DNA of 22,845 nucleotides from JADKIH01 sp031367345 (GCA_031367345.1 JANLPR010000104.1:1-22845), one strand, 5' to 3'; shown: positions 8,430 through 16,353, counted from the stretch's first letter. Notes: generated from the letters alone by a model not told the origin. Numbers and translations are program-made.

Positions 8430-9119
8430 TTACTCATTGAGCAAACGCAGCGCCTCCTTTTTACTCAATGGCATTAGTTCATGTTCTTCGACGAAAGAAA
8501 TAACCCATTGAGAATTTGTTCGTGAATACTGGCGCAGAGCCCAACCAATTGCTTTTTGAAGAAAGAATTCTTTTGACATACTATTTTCCATAATTCGATC
8601 AGTCAACCATTTCAAATCTGTGTTCTCTTTGTAATTCAGCTGGAAAATAATACAAGCTCTTCGTTTCCAAAAATCGGCTGATAGATACCAAGATTTTAAT
8701 TCCGTTAAGTAATCTCCTTTATGAAATTCATAATATGGCCCAATCGCTTTCGAACAAATGGTATCGACCGTATCCCACCACGAATTTGTTTCGATGAGGT
8801 ATTCAAAAAAATCGACCGACAAATCCTTCACCATTTTTTTGTTTTTAGCCAATAGATCACAGGCAACATAATGGTATTCTCGGAAAGGCATCTGCCACAA
8901 TTTACGGATAACAAATTCCAGCTCCTCCGCAGTTTCAGGTTTATAAACAGCAAATAATTCTTTCTGGATGAAGTCACGAATAGGGTGAGGCAAACCTAAA
9001 AATTTAAATCTATTTTTCATGTAATCAGCCATACCACTTGCCTTTTCGGCATCTGCATTCTCTTCAAAAAGATTTTTCAATTCTCTGAGAAAAAGCTTTT
9101 GATTCATTTTTTCAATCAT
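8430..9119 (-). CDS. AlkD-like DNA alkylation repair protein (HEAT-like DNA glycosylase)
   Basis: 229 residues, all helical, the usual length for the AlkC/AlkD superfamily. These enzymes excise N3- and N7-alkylpurines with tandem HEAT-like repeats that wrap the DNA. The residues that line the AlkD active site in Bacillus cereus (Trp109, Asp113, Arg148, Trp187) have equivalents at the same spacing: NSWWDTVD gives Trp115 and Asp119, FWKRRAC gives Arg154, and AIGWALRQYSR gives Trp193. The protein is therefore probably an active glycosylase. A second in-frame Met at residue 5 is an alternative start. It lies 82 bp downstream of mutS on the same strand, so two DNA-repair genes are adjacent. Confidence 0.88.
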   Translation of the reverse strand: MIEKMNQKLFLRELKNLFEENADAEKASGMADYMKNRFKFLGLPHPIRDFIQKELFAVYKPETAEELEFVIRKLWQMPFREYHYVACDLLAKNKKMVKDLSVDFFEYLIETNSWWDTVDTICSKAIGPYYEFHKGDYLTELKSWYLSADFWKRRACIIFQLNYKENTDLKWLTDRIMENSMSKEFFLQKAIGWALRQYSRTNSQWVISFVEEHELMPLSKKEALRLLNE

Positions 9120-9201
9120 AAATTTTAAATGATAAAAAAATTATCGGAAATGTTTTCAATAATAATCACTGCGAAAAATGCCTTCATTAATAAAATATTT
9201 T

Positions 9202-11814
9202 TTACTTCGCCCCCACTATTTTCTTAATCTCATTGAGCTTATTCAAAGCCTGAAGCGGAGTAAGATGATCAATATCGATGTTTAAAATCTCTTCTCGTAT
9301 TTGTTCAAGAACCGGATCATCTAATTTAAAAAAACTTAATTGAACATCATTTGATGCAAGCGATTTTTTAAGGTTAGACGGTTCCGACCGTGAGGCTTCT
9401 AGTTGCTTCAACATTTCCTGAGCTCTATGAACTACTTTAGACGGAATTCCCGCCATCTTAGCCACATGAATACCAAAAGAGTGTTCGCTGCCTCCTTGAA
9501 CCAGTTTTCGTAAAAAGACTACTGTATTGGTTAACTCTTTTACCGTCACATGAAAATTTCGGATACGAGGAAAAAGAACTTCCATTTCATTCAACTCGTG
9601 ATAATGAGTAGCAAATAATGTTTTCGCTCGAGTGTTTCCGTTTTCATGGAGGTATTCGGCAATAGCCCAGGCAATACTAATTCCATCGTAAGTAGAAGTA
9701 CCTCGACCAATTTCATCGAGCAAAATCAAACTGCGATCAGAAATATTATGTAAGATGCTGGCAGTTTCATTCATCTCTACCATAAATGTTGATTCACCAC
9801 TCGAAATATTATCGCTTGCTCCTACTCTGGTAAAAATCTTATCTACAATCCCAATTTCAGCAGCAGAAGCCGGAACAAAACTACCTGTTTGCGCCATCAA
9901 AGTAATCAAGGCTGTTTGTCGAAGAATGGCCGACTTACCCGACATATTTGGACCAGTAATCATTAATATTTGCTGGCCTTCAGGATCTAAATAAATATCG
10001 TTTGCAATAAACTTTTCACCTTCCGGTAATTGCTTTTCTATGACCGGATGTCGTCCGTTTTTAATGTCGATGATTTTGGAATCATTTACATGTGGACGCA
10101 CATAATTATTTTTTTGTGCAGTAGTAGAAAATGACAGCAAACAATCAAGACGAGCAATTAACGATGCGTTTAATTGTATTGGCTGAATGTATTCGATAAT
10201 TGCCTGAACAAGATCGTTGAATAAATTAGTCTCGAGCGCAAGAATTTTTTCCTCCGCACCTAAGATCTTTTCTTCATATACTTTTAGTTCTTCGGTAATA
10301 TATCTTTCCGCATTTGTTAATGTTTGTTTGCGCATCCACTCAGCAGGTACTTTGTCTTTATGTGTGTGAGTCACTTCAATATAATAACCAAATACATTAT
10401 TGAAACCAACTTTCAACGAAGAGATGCCGGTACGTTCTGCTTCTCGTTGTTGCAATTGAAGTAAATAATCTTTTCCATGCAAAGCAATATCACGCAGTTC
10501 ATCCAACTCCACATTTACTCCTTGATTGATGACTCCACCTTTATTGACCAATACAGGAGCATCGGAATGGAGTTCCTTTACAATGCGATCTTTAATAATC
10601 GAACACGTATTTAATTGATCGGCAATAATACGGATCGCTTTATTTTCTGTATTCAAACAAGACTCACGAACAGCTTGAACCATTTCCAATGCACGTCGAA
10701 GCTGTTGTACTTCTCGAGGCGAAATTTTTCCCAGGGCAACTTTTGAAATCAATCGTTCTAAATCGCCCACTTGCTTTAAATGATTTTCAACGATCGACGA
10801 AAATTCCGGATGATCGAGAAAATAAGTAACAGCATTTTGTCGCTCTTCAATAACAGCAGCATCTTTTAAAGGAAGAAGCAACCATCTTTTTAGCAATCGA
10901 CCGCCCATAGGAGTAACTGTTTGATCGATAACATCTATAAGAGCGACTGCATTTTCATGACTACTATCGATCAACTCCAGATTTCTAATTGTAAATTTAT
11001 CGAGCCATACATAAAGATCTTCATCAATGCGAGCAATTCCACTAATATGTTTTAGTTGTTCTTGACGAGTATCCGAAACATAATGCATGGCAGCGCCGGC
11101 AGCAATAATTGCAAGTGGCATTTCTTCAATTCCAAATCCTTTGAGCGACACCATTCCGAAATGTTTCAACAATAGCTCACGCGTATAATCTTCTTTAAAC
11201 ACCCACTCGTCGATTGAAAAATTATAGAAGCGAGAATATTTTTCAGCAATTTCTTTTCTGAACGATTTAGAATAGACTATTTCATTTGGATTAAAATTCT
11301 GTAATAATTTTTCAATGTAATTTTCATTGCCTTGTGCAATTAAAAATTCACCTGTGCTGATATCGATAAAAGCGATCCCGATCGAATTGCCGTCGAAATG
11401 TAGAGAGGCAAGAAAATTATTTTTTTTATGATCGAGAATTTTGTCGTTGTAAGAAACCCCGGGGCTTACCAATTCCGTAACGCCTCTTTTGACGATGGTT
11501 TTAGTCAGCTTAGGATCTTCTAACTGATCGCAAATAGCTACACGCAGACCGGCTCGTACAAGGCGAGGCAGATACGTATCGAGCGAATGATGCGGGAAGC
11601 CGGCCAATTCGATAAAAGAGGCGCTACCATTGGCTCTACGGGTAAGGACGATGCCTAAGATCCCTGATGCTTTTATCGCATCGGCACCAAAAGTTTCATA
11701 GAAATCGCCTACACGAAAGAGCAATAAAGCCTCCGGGTATTTAGCCTTAATGCCGTAGTACTGTTTCATAAGTGGCGTTTCAACGACAGCCGATTTTGTT
11801 TCTTCCTTCAACAA
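9202..11814 (-). CDS. mutS: DNA mismatch repair protein MutS
   Basis: 870 residues, the standard MutS length. It recognises mismatches and insertion/deletion loops and recruits MutL. The N-terminal mismatch-reading motif FYE is at 38-40 (RVGDFYETFG). The ATPase domain has Walker A GPNMSGKS (621-628), GESTFMVEMNETA, Walker B-type DEIGRGTSTYDG, and ATHYHEL. The start called here is TTG (11814), with a second TTG in the next codon. It is chosen because the segment ending in TPLMKQYY is a conserved MutS N-terminus, and the first ATG (11769) would begin within it. Start confidence is moderate. The gene is divergent from the SpoU-type methyltransferase with only 32 bp between the two starts. Confidence 0.97.
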   Translation of the reverse strand: MLKEETKSAVVETPLMKQYYGIKAKYPEALLLFRVGDFYETFGADAIKASGILGIVLTRRANGSASFIELAGFPHHSLDTYLPRLVRAGLRVAICDQLEDPKLTKTIVKRGVTELVSPGVSYNDKILDHKKNNFLASLHFDGNSIGIAFIDISTGEFLIAQGNENYIEKLLQNFNPNEIVYSKSFRKEIAEKYSRFYNFSIDEWVFKEDYTRELLLKHFGMVSLKGFGIEEMPLAIIAAGAAMHYVSDTRQEQLKHISGIARIDEDLYVWLDKFTIRNLELIDSSHENAVALIDVIDQTVTPMGGRLLKRWLLLPLKDAAVIEERQNAVTYFLDHPEFSSIVENHLKQVGDLERLISKVALGKISPREVQQLRRALEMVQAVRESCLNTENKAIRIIADQLNTCSIIKDRIVKELHSDAPVLVNKGGVINQGVNVELDELRDIALHGKDYLLQLQQREAERTGISSLKVGFNNVFGYYIEVTHTHKDKVPAEWMRKQTLTNAERYITEELKVYEEKILGAEEKILALETNLFNDLVQAIIEYIQPIQLNASLIARLDCLLSFSTTAQKNNYVRPHVNDSKIIDIKNGRHPVIEKQLPEGEKFIANDIYLDPEGQQILMITGPNMSGKSAILRQTALITLMAQTGSFVPASAAEIGIVDKIFTRVGASDNISSGESTFMVEMNETASILHNISDRSLILLDEIGRGTSTYDGISIAWAIAEYLHENGNTRAKTLFATHYHELNEMEVLFPRIRNFHVTVKELTNTVVFLRKLVQGGSEHSFGIHVAKMAGIPSKVVHRAQEMLKQLEASRSEPSNLKKSLASNDVQLSFFKLDDPVLEQIREEILNIDIDHLTPLQALNKLNEIKKIVGAK

Positions 11815-11846
11815 GTTTTTGCTTCTTTGCAGTAATTATTAAATCT

Positions 11847-12383
11847 ATGCGCAAGATACAAAATGAAGACTTGGGTCGGTTAACTGTTGATGATTTTAAA
11901 AGTGCTCAAAAACGGCCAATTATAATCGTACTCGACGATGTACGCAGCTTGAACAATATCGGCTCAGTCTTTCGTACTGCAGACGCTTTTCGATGTACTG
12001 CTATTTATTTATGCGGAATTACGGCCACACCTCCGCATCGTGAAATTCACAAAACGGCTTTGGGTGCAGAAGATTCAGTTGAATGGAAATATGAAAAAGA
12101 CATCGTTTCTGCTATCACTCAACTAAAAAAAGAGGGCTATAAAATTGTTGGAATAGAACAAGCAGAGGGCGGAATAATGCTTGATGCTTTTGACGTACTG
12201 GAAAATCAGAAATATGCGTTTATTTTTGGCCATGAAATTCACGGCGTAAGCGATCAGGCTTTGGCTCTTTGTGATTCGGCAATAGAAATACCGCAAGACG
12301 GCACAAAACATTCGCTCAATATTTCAGTGTGTGCAGGAATTGTAATGTGGGATTATGTTTTGAAAACGAAAAAAAGCAGTTAA
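11847..12383 (+). CDS. SpoU/TrmH-family RNA 2'-O-methyltransferase
   Basis: 178 residues from ATG 11847; the frame is open upstream to 11772, but that would overlap the start of mutS. The SAM-dependent knotted (SPOUT) fold motifs are present: motif 1 VLDDVRSLNNIGSVFRTADAF, motif 2 FGHEIHGVS, motif 3 IPQDGTKHSLNISVCAGIVMW. In motif 2 the usual Asn of FGNE is His. It methylates a ribose in tRNA or rRNA; the exact site cannot be told. The last 12 codons are duplicated about 1.08 kb downstream. Here the protein ends in KTKKSS, while the downstream copy would end in KTKK directly before a stop. The tail of this gene was probably replaced when the neighbouring toxin-antitoxin cassette arrived. Confidence 0.9.
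   Translation: MRKIQNEDLGRLTVDDFKSAQKRPIIIVLDDVRSLNNIGSVFRTADAFRCTAIYLCGITATPPHREIHKTALGAEDSVEWKYEKDIVSAITQLKKEGYKIVGIEQAEGGIMLDAFDVLENQKYAFIFGHEIHGVSDQALALCDSAIEIPQDGTKHSLNISVCAGIVMWDYVLKTKKSS
12339..12374 (+). repeat. Direct repeat copy 1 (attL-like), 3' end of the SpoU-type gene
   Basis: Identical to copy 2 over 29 bp (12346-12374) and over 36 bp with two mismatches. It lies within the coding end of the methyltransferase gene (residues IVMWDYVLKTKK). It contains a small inverted repeat, GTTTTGAAAAC. Confidence 0.9.
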
Positions 12384-12549
12384 AAAGTAAGGGGTTAAGG
12401 TTATTATTCTACAACCTTATAGACGAAAAATTATTTCAGCTGCTAATTTTAAAGAAAAGAATAATAAACGAGAAGACATTGAAAGCTAAGCGAAGTCAGT
12501 TATACCGGAGTTATTTTTAAATCTACTTAGCCTTAAATCAATAAATTTT

Positions 12550-12855
12550 TTATAATTTAATTGAAAGTAATAATTGACCTCCTAGGCCAAGTTCTACAAT
12601 TTTTTGAAGTGTTGAGATTCGTACCTCCTTAATATTATTCTCAATCTTCGAAATGTAGGATTTTGTAGTTCCAACTTTTTCTGCCAGCTCAGCTTGAGTC
12701 ATGCCTTTTAATACCCGAGCTTCGTGAATTAATGCTCCAAGCTTAAAATTTTCGTAGCCCGCCTCAAGCTGATCGCGTTTTGCAACTCCACGCTTTCCAT
12801 AGTGAACTTCTTTAAATTGATCGAGCGTTAATATGTTACTTTTTTTCGCTTTCAT
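12550..12855 (-). CDS. HigA-like antitoxin, XRE-family transcriptional regulator
   Basis: 101 residues. The C-terminal two-thirds is a lambda-repressor-like helix-turn-helix: IHEARVLKGMTQAELAEKVG, then TTKSYISKIENN, with the recognition helix about residues 64-75. The N-terminal 40 residues are Lys/Arg-rich and probably contact the toxin. The gene follows the toxin and overlaps it by 20 bp, the toxin-first order typical of HigBA. It is expected to neutralise the RelE-like partner and repress the shared promoter, which has a 24-bp palindromic operator at 13202-13225. The identification is by domain and context; no specific symbol is assigned. Confidence 0.87.
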   Translation of the reverse strand: MKAKKSNILTLDQFKEVHYGKRGVAKRDQLEAGYENFKLGALIHEARVLKGMTQAELAEKVGTTKSYISKIENNIKEVRISTLQKIVELGLGGQLLLSIKL

Positions 12856-13186
12856 ATTCCTTTTTAATTTTTAATGCTTTATCAATTTCACTTTTTGGTG
12901 TTTTCTGTGACTTCTTTTGAAAACCATTTGCTAGTACGACTAATTGGCCTTGATCGAAAAAACAAAAGATACGAAAGATTTTACTACCCTGTTGAATTCG
13001 TATTTCATAAAGCCCGTCTGTGTTCTCGATATGTTTGAGATAGCTTTCAGGAATTTTTTGAAGGTCTTCAATTAATTCAAAAGTCCAAATAATCTTATCT
13101 TTCACTTTTCTTCTCTGCTTTTCAAGGAAATTTTGAAAGTAATCTTTGTAAAAAACGACTGTCCGGAACTTCCGCTTAATGCTCAC
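12836..13186 (-). CDS. HigB/RelE-superfamily toxin (phage Gp49-like)
   Basis: 116 residues from GTG 13186. The sequence fits the Gp49-like RelE/ParE branch: VVFYKDYFQNFLEKQ, WTFELIEDLQKIPESYLKHI, ENTDGLYEIRI, IFRIFCFFDQGQLVVLANGF, then QKKSQKTPKSEIDKAL. Such toxins are ribosome-dependent or free mRNA endonucleases. The strand with basic residues (YEIRI, FRIFCFF) and the QKKSQKTP loop are the characteristic segments. The gene overlaps the antitoxin gene by 20 bp, consistent with translational coupling. A perfect TATCTTTG box ends only 4 bp upstream of the GTG, so the message would have almost no leader. The next plausible start in frame is ATT at 13180; no ATG exists near the start of homology. 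Confidence 0.87.
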   Translation of the reverse strand: MSIKRKFRTVVFYKDYFQNFLEKQRRKVKDKIIWTFELIEDLQKIPESYLKHIENTDGLYEIRIQQGSKIFRIFCFFDQGQLVVLANGFQKKSQKTPKSEIDKALKIKKEYESEKK

Positions 13187-13190
13187 CTTG

Positions 13191-13225
13191 CAAAGATAAT
13201 CATAGTTGTACTTAAGTGCAACTAT
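13191..13225 (-). promoter_or_regulatory. Toxin-antitoxin promoter and palindromic operator
   Basis: On the minus strand TATCTTTG (13191-13198) fits TAnnTTTG, with TTG at 13219-13221 after a 20-bp spacer. The core AGTTGTACTTAAGTGCAACT (13204-13223), extended by AT on both sides (13202-13225), is a palindrome with a single mismatched pair. It covers the -33 element, so a bound antitoxin would block RNA polymerase. Confidence 0.75.
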
Positions 13226-13304
13226 TTTTAAATAAAATTATTGCTAAAGCAAAATATGAATTTGAAAAAACCTAAAACAAAATAAAATACTTTAGTAATT
13301 ATTT

Positions 13305-13369
13305 CGGCTCTCTTATATATTTTAATAGCTAATAATAGCTTCATATATTCTCGGAACACAATAGAGCCG
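13305..13369. repeat. Imperfect inverted repeat inside the toxin-antitoxin cassette
   Basis: CGGCTCT (13305-13311) pairs with AGAGCCG (13363-13369), with TATATA-rich inner segments that can also pair. It lies between the TA promoter and the distal repeat and is not explained by any gene. Confidence 0.4.
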
Positions 13370-13416
13370 GTTGAATGCATAGACATGCTCTTCATACTAC
13401 CTTCCGCAACGGCTAC

Positions 13417-13452
13417 ATTCTACTGTGGGATTATGTTTTGAAAACGAAAAAA
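13417..13452 (+). repeat. Direct repeat copy 2 (attR-like), displaced 3' end of the SpoU-type gene
   Basis: Repeats 12339-12374 with two mismatches; the last 29 bp are identical. Read in the methyltransferase frame it gives ILLWDYVLKTKK and then TAA at 13453-13455. The adjoining terminator suggests that this is the original gene end. Confidence 0.9.
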
Positions 13453-13472
13453 TAAAAATCATTCATAATAAA

Positions 13473-13504
13473 AAAGGAGTAACAGCCTTAGCCATTACTC
13501 CTTT
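13473..13504 (-). terminator. Intrinsic terminator of the OmpA/TSP3 gene
   Basis: A perfect 10-bp stem AAAGGAGTAA / TTACTCCTTT with a 12-nt loop. On the minus strand it continues into TTTTTTATTATG, a typical U-tract. It may also have ended transcripts of the convergent methyltransferase gene before the cassette inserted. Confidence 0.8.
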
Positions 13505-13525
13505 CGTAATTATTTTATTCGTTTG

Positions 13526-15004
13526 TTATTCTTCTACAACTGAAAAATCGACACGACGATTAATTGGGTGATTGCCTGTGATAGGGTCATTTTTACCAAG
13601 TGTAGAAGTACTTAAGCGAGCAGGATTAATATTATATCGTTTTACTAAATGCTTTTTCACAGCTTCAGCACGACGTTGTCCCAATTTAATATTGTATTCT
13701 ACACTAGCTCGCAAGTCGCAGTTTCCAGTTAGTAAAAACTTAACATCCGGATTCTTTTTCATCACCAATGCAATGTCTGCAAGTGTCTCATCATACTTTT
13801 TCTGAATCACATCGCTGTTCAAATCAAAGAAGACAGATGGAAGGTAACCGTTAGAAGTCATAACAGACGACTCACCACCTTTTTTAACACCCGGGCCATT
13901 TTGAATAGTCACTCCTTGATTATTGATCAAACTACCTTTAGCCGTGTTTGGCTCCATGTCTTTTGTATCTGGAATTCCATCGCCATCCCTATCGATTTCA
14001 CGACCTGCTGCATCAACTTTTGCATTCTTAGCAGAGAATGGTTCAGAGTCTTTAAGATCCGGAACACCATCACCATCTGAATCGATCGATGTACCATCGC
14101 CATAAACTTTTGTACCTTCCGGAGTATCGGGTTCTTTATCAAAAATATCAGCCACTCCATCTTTGTCGCTGTCTTTCGTCATCAGATCAACTTTATCTTT
14201 CATATCGTAAAGATCGGCATACACACTGTGCAGCGGATTGTACCATTCTGCAACGTTCTCTTTTTTACCGATGTGGTAAGTCAAGCCAATATTCATATAA
14301 GAGTAATCGTCATCTTCCGATAACAAACGATACCAACCATCTAATTTATCGAAGTTGGTAGTACGCAAAGAGTATTCACCTGTAATAGAACAATGTTTTG
14401 AGATGCGGTATTTAAGTCCAAGCGTAAATGGAAGTACAAGCTCCGAACTGTTTTGATACGATTGTTGACGAATAGAATCCGTCTGTACATAATAACCCGA
14501 TGTGTATGTTAGTCCGCCGTCTTTAGAAACATGAGGATTATATTTAATAATTCCTGCGCCAATCGAACCATAAATCGCAAGATTTGGAGTACGTTTCAAA
14601 AATGAAATGTTTCCAAGCTGAAAGTATGCATTGATTGTTATATCATATAATAAATCGGTATGGTAACGGTATTGTGGTTTGTTAGAATCGATCCCACTCA
14701 TTTTACCGGTAATAAATTTTCCTTGAATGGCAAAAGAGTGCGTTAAGAATTTCGAGATGTCGAAACCGAAAGCTAATTGTCGTTTTACATTAGCAGCAGA
14801 AATTGTACTAGCAGCAATGTCAGTATTCGGATAAGTGATACCTATATGTCCTGCTATATCCCAATTATTGAAATGACTGATGTATGGCATCTTGTCGCTC
14901 TTGATACTCACGTGCGTAGTATCGCGAGTAACTACTGATTGAGCAGAACTAGTTTTGGCGCTACCTGTTACCAGGAGTGCAAAGAGGATAGTAAAAATTC
15001 TCAT
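13526..15004 (-). CDS. Outer-membrane protein with TSP3 calcium-binding repeats and OmpA C-terminal domain
   Basis: 492 residues. A signal peptide (1-21, ending SSAQ) is followed by a beta-barrel-like N-terminal domain (about 45-247, many alternating strands). Residues 277-355 carry three thrombospondin type 3 segments rich in acidic calcium ligands (DSDKDGVADIFD, DSDGDGVPDLKD, DRDGDGIPDTKD). The OmpA/MotB peptidoglycan-binding domain is at about 387-490: VFFDLNSDVI, then TGNCDLRASVEYNIKLGQRR with Asp430 and Arg444/445 as probable diaminopimelate contacts. The protein would link the outer membrane to peptidoglycan, a common abundant porin-like or structural protein in Bacteroidota. It has its own promoter (15062-15091) and terminator, so it is a single-gene transcript. 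Confidence 0.92.
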   Translation of the reverse strand: MRIFTILFALLVTGSAKTSSAQSVVTRDTTHVSIKSDKMPYISHFNNWDIAGHIGITYPNTDIAASTISAANVKRQLAFGFDISKFLTHSFAIQGKFITGKMSGIDSNKPQYRYHTDLLYDITINAYFQLGNISFLKRTPNLAIYGSIGAGIIKYNPHVSKDGGLTYTSGYYVQTDSIRQQSYQNSSELVLPFTLGLKYRISKHCSITGEYSLRTTNFDKLDGWYRLLSEDDDYSYMNIGLTYHIGKKENVAEWYNPLHSVYADLYDMKDKVDLMTKDSDKDGVADIFDKEPDTPEGTKVYGDGTSIDSDGDGVPDLKDSEPFSAKNAKVDAAGREIDRDGDGIPDTKDMEPNTAKGSLINNQGVTIQNGPGVKKGGESSVMTSNGYLPSVFFDLNSDVIQKKYDETLADIALVMKKNPDVKFLLTGNCDLRASVEYNIKLGQRRAEAVKKHLVKRYNINPARLSTSTLGKNDPITGNHPINRRVDFSVVEE

Positions 15005-15061
15005 TGTGCAGATTGTTGTTTATAAGCCGAAAGCCCTGTTGGACGTGGGATTGACAGTATG

Positions 15062-15091
15062 CAAATTTAAGAAACCATTCTTCAATTGCAA
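15062..15091 (-). promoter_or_regulatory. Predicted promoter of the OmpA/TSP3 gene
   Basis: On the minus strand CTTG (TTG at 15089-15091), a 19-bp spacer, then TAAATTTG (15062-15069), an exact TAnnTTTG. The leader would be about 50 nt. Confidence 0.65.
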
Positions 15092-15107
15092 GTCATTTTG
15101 GTTGGAG

Positions 15108-15767
15108 CTATTCTTGATTCTCAGCTAAAAAGACACGATGGATACCCGGAGAAAAATCTTTTTTGAGCAAATCTAATATTTGTTCATAATGAGCCTCCAC
15201 GTTTACGAAATCGATCTGGTTCGTATCTATCACAACAATGGGAAAACCACTTTGCTGTTTAAAAAACTCCCAGTATCCTTTTTCTAGACTTTCAAGGTAG
15301 TCGTCGGTGATATTTTTCTCATAATCGCGCCCCCGTTTCTCTATGTTTTTTCTTAGCTCATTAATGTCTTTATGCAAATAAATAAGAATATCAGGCTTTG
15401 GCAGATGAGGATTAATAATATGAAAAAGCCGCTGATACAACTGATTTTCGTCGTTTTTAAGAGTGATAGTGGCGAAAATGAGCGACTTGCTTAATAAATA
15501 ATCTGAAATAGTTTGTTGCTTGAAAAGTTCGCGTGGGGCCAACTCATCGTTTAACTGCTGATAGCGGTCGGCCAAAAAAGAAAGTTCTAACGGAAAGGCG
15601 TACCGTTGTGGCTGTTCATAAAATAAGGGCAAAAAGGGATTGTCGGCAAAACGTTCCAGCACCAATTTGGCATTATGATCGTCGGCCAATCTTGTTGCCA
15701 ACGATGTTTTCCCGGTTCCGATATTCCCTTCAACCACTATGTAATCGTATTTTAACTTTTTGGTCAT
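15108..15767 (-). CDS. Deoxynucleoside kinase (dCK/dGK/dNK family)
   Basis: 219 residues. It phosphorylates deoxynucleosides to their monophosphates in the salvage pathway. The P-loop GNIGTGKT is at 14-21. VLERFADNPFLPLFY (Glu38, Arg39) matches the substrate-pocket region, SFLADRYQQL supplies the DR(Y/F) catalytic segment, and KRGRDYEKNI is the Arg-rich LID. The length is that of bacterial deoxyadenosine/deoxyguanosine kinases; which base is preferred cannot be decided. It lies 46 bp downstream of folK on the same strand and is probably co-transcribed. The grouping folK - dNK next to a divergent sppA recurs in Bacteroidota as far as I recall. Confidence 0.9.
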   Translation of the reverse strand: MTKKLKYDYIVVEGNIGTGKTSLATRLADDHNAKLVLERFADNPFLPLFYEQPQRYAFPLELSFLADRYQQLNDELAPRELFKQQTISDYLLSKSLIFATITLKNDENQLYQRLFHIINPHLPKPDILIYLHKDINELRKNIEKRGRDYEKNITDDYLESLEKGYWEFFKQQSGFPIVVIDTNQIDFVNVEAHYEQILDLLKKDFSPGIHRVFLAENQE

Positions 15768-15813
15768 CGGCTATTTTTGCTCCGCGAAAATCGTGTTAAA
15801 AACTCAATTTATT

Positions 15814-16299
15814 TCAATGTTCATAAATATAAACGTCCGATTTATCAGTAGTTTGCAAAAGTAGCTCCTTATTAGACAGTTGAAAAAGCGGATGAATAAA
15901 GTCCGGAAGAATCTCACATAACGGAATAAGTGTAAATTTTCGGTCTTGAATATGAGGGTGCGGAACCCTCAAGCTCTTTGTATCGATGATTTCATTGCCC
16001 AAATAAAGTAGGTCAAGGTCGATCGTTCTCGCGGCCCATTTACCAGTTCTTGTTCGCCCAATTTCAACTTCAATAGTCAATAATATTTTTAGAATTTCGA
16101 ATGCATCTTTATCAGAATTAACCACAATCACTTTATTCAAAAAATCATCTTGATTAGTATTTCCCCATGGTGCTGTTTTGTAGATTAGCGACTGCAATTG
16201 TACTTGGCCAAAACACAACATTAGTTTCTCATGAGCGCTTTCAAGATTATGAAAGCGATTCCCCATGTTAGAGCCCAATAATATTACCGCCGGTTTCAT
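15814..16299 (-). CDS. folK: 6-hydroxymethyl-7,8-dihydropterin pyrophosphokinase
   Basis: 161 residues from ATG 16299. FolK transfers pyrophosphate from ATP to 6-hydroxymethyl-dihydropterin in folate synthesis. Motifs are VILLGSNMGNR (N-terminal strand and loop), YKTAPWGNTNQDDFLN (pterin-binding segment), and GRTRTGKWAARTIDLDLLYLG with the two Asp residues that bind magnesium. RVPHPHIQDRKFTLIPLCEI is the remaining signature. The frame opens further upstream to 16341, but a consensus promoter (box at 16312-16319) lies between, so the shorter start is preferred; this leaves a leader of only about 7 nt. Confidence 0.94.
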   Translation of the reverse strand: MKPAVILLGSNMGNRFHNLESAHEKLMLCFGQVQLQSLIYKTAPWGNTNQDDFLNKVIVVNSDKDAFEILKILLTIEVEIGRTRTGKWAARTIDLDLLYLGNEIIDTKSLRVPHPHIQDRKFTLIPLCEILPDFIHPLFQLSNKELLLQTTDKSDVYIYEH

Positions 16300-16311
16300 T
16301 GTATTTTTTTT

Positions 16312-16342
16312 CAAACGTACTTCATTATTTAGGAAACACAAA
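16312..16342 (-). promoter_or_regulatory. Predicted promoter of the folK-dNK operon
   Basis: On the minus strand TTTG (16339-16342), a 19-bp spacer, then TACGTTTG (16312-16319). Both elements match the Bacteroidota consensus exactly. Confidence 0.75.
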
Positions 16343-16353
16343 GCAATAACTTA

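Larger units (their letters stand above)
12375..13423. mobile_element. Putative inserted toxin-antitoxin cassette at the 3' end of the SpoU-type gene
   Basis: The segment is bounded by direct copies of the methyltransferase 3' end and contains only the HigBA-type pair plus hairpin-rich non-coding DNA. Removing it would restore the methyltransferase frame to a stop at 13453-13455, 17 bp before a strong terminator. This arrangement is typical of integration into a gene's 3' end. No integrase or transposase gene is present in it, so it would be a mobilisable cassette or a deletion remnant of a larger island. Confidence 0.5.

Noticed and set aside
12123..12520. Small frames on both strands around the end of the methyltransferase gene (12123-12311 minus, 12329-12520 plus)
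   Set aside because: The first is antisense shadow of the methyltransferase; the second begins inside the 3' end of that gene and continues into AT-rich cassette DNA with no start signal or homology.
13923..14361. Frames antisense and out of frame to the TSP3 repeat region
   Set aside because: The repetitive acidic repeats create long open shadows on both strands; only the OmpA/TSP3 frame has domain motifs and proper ends.
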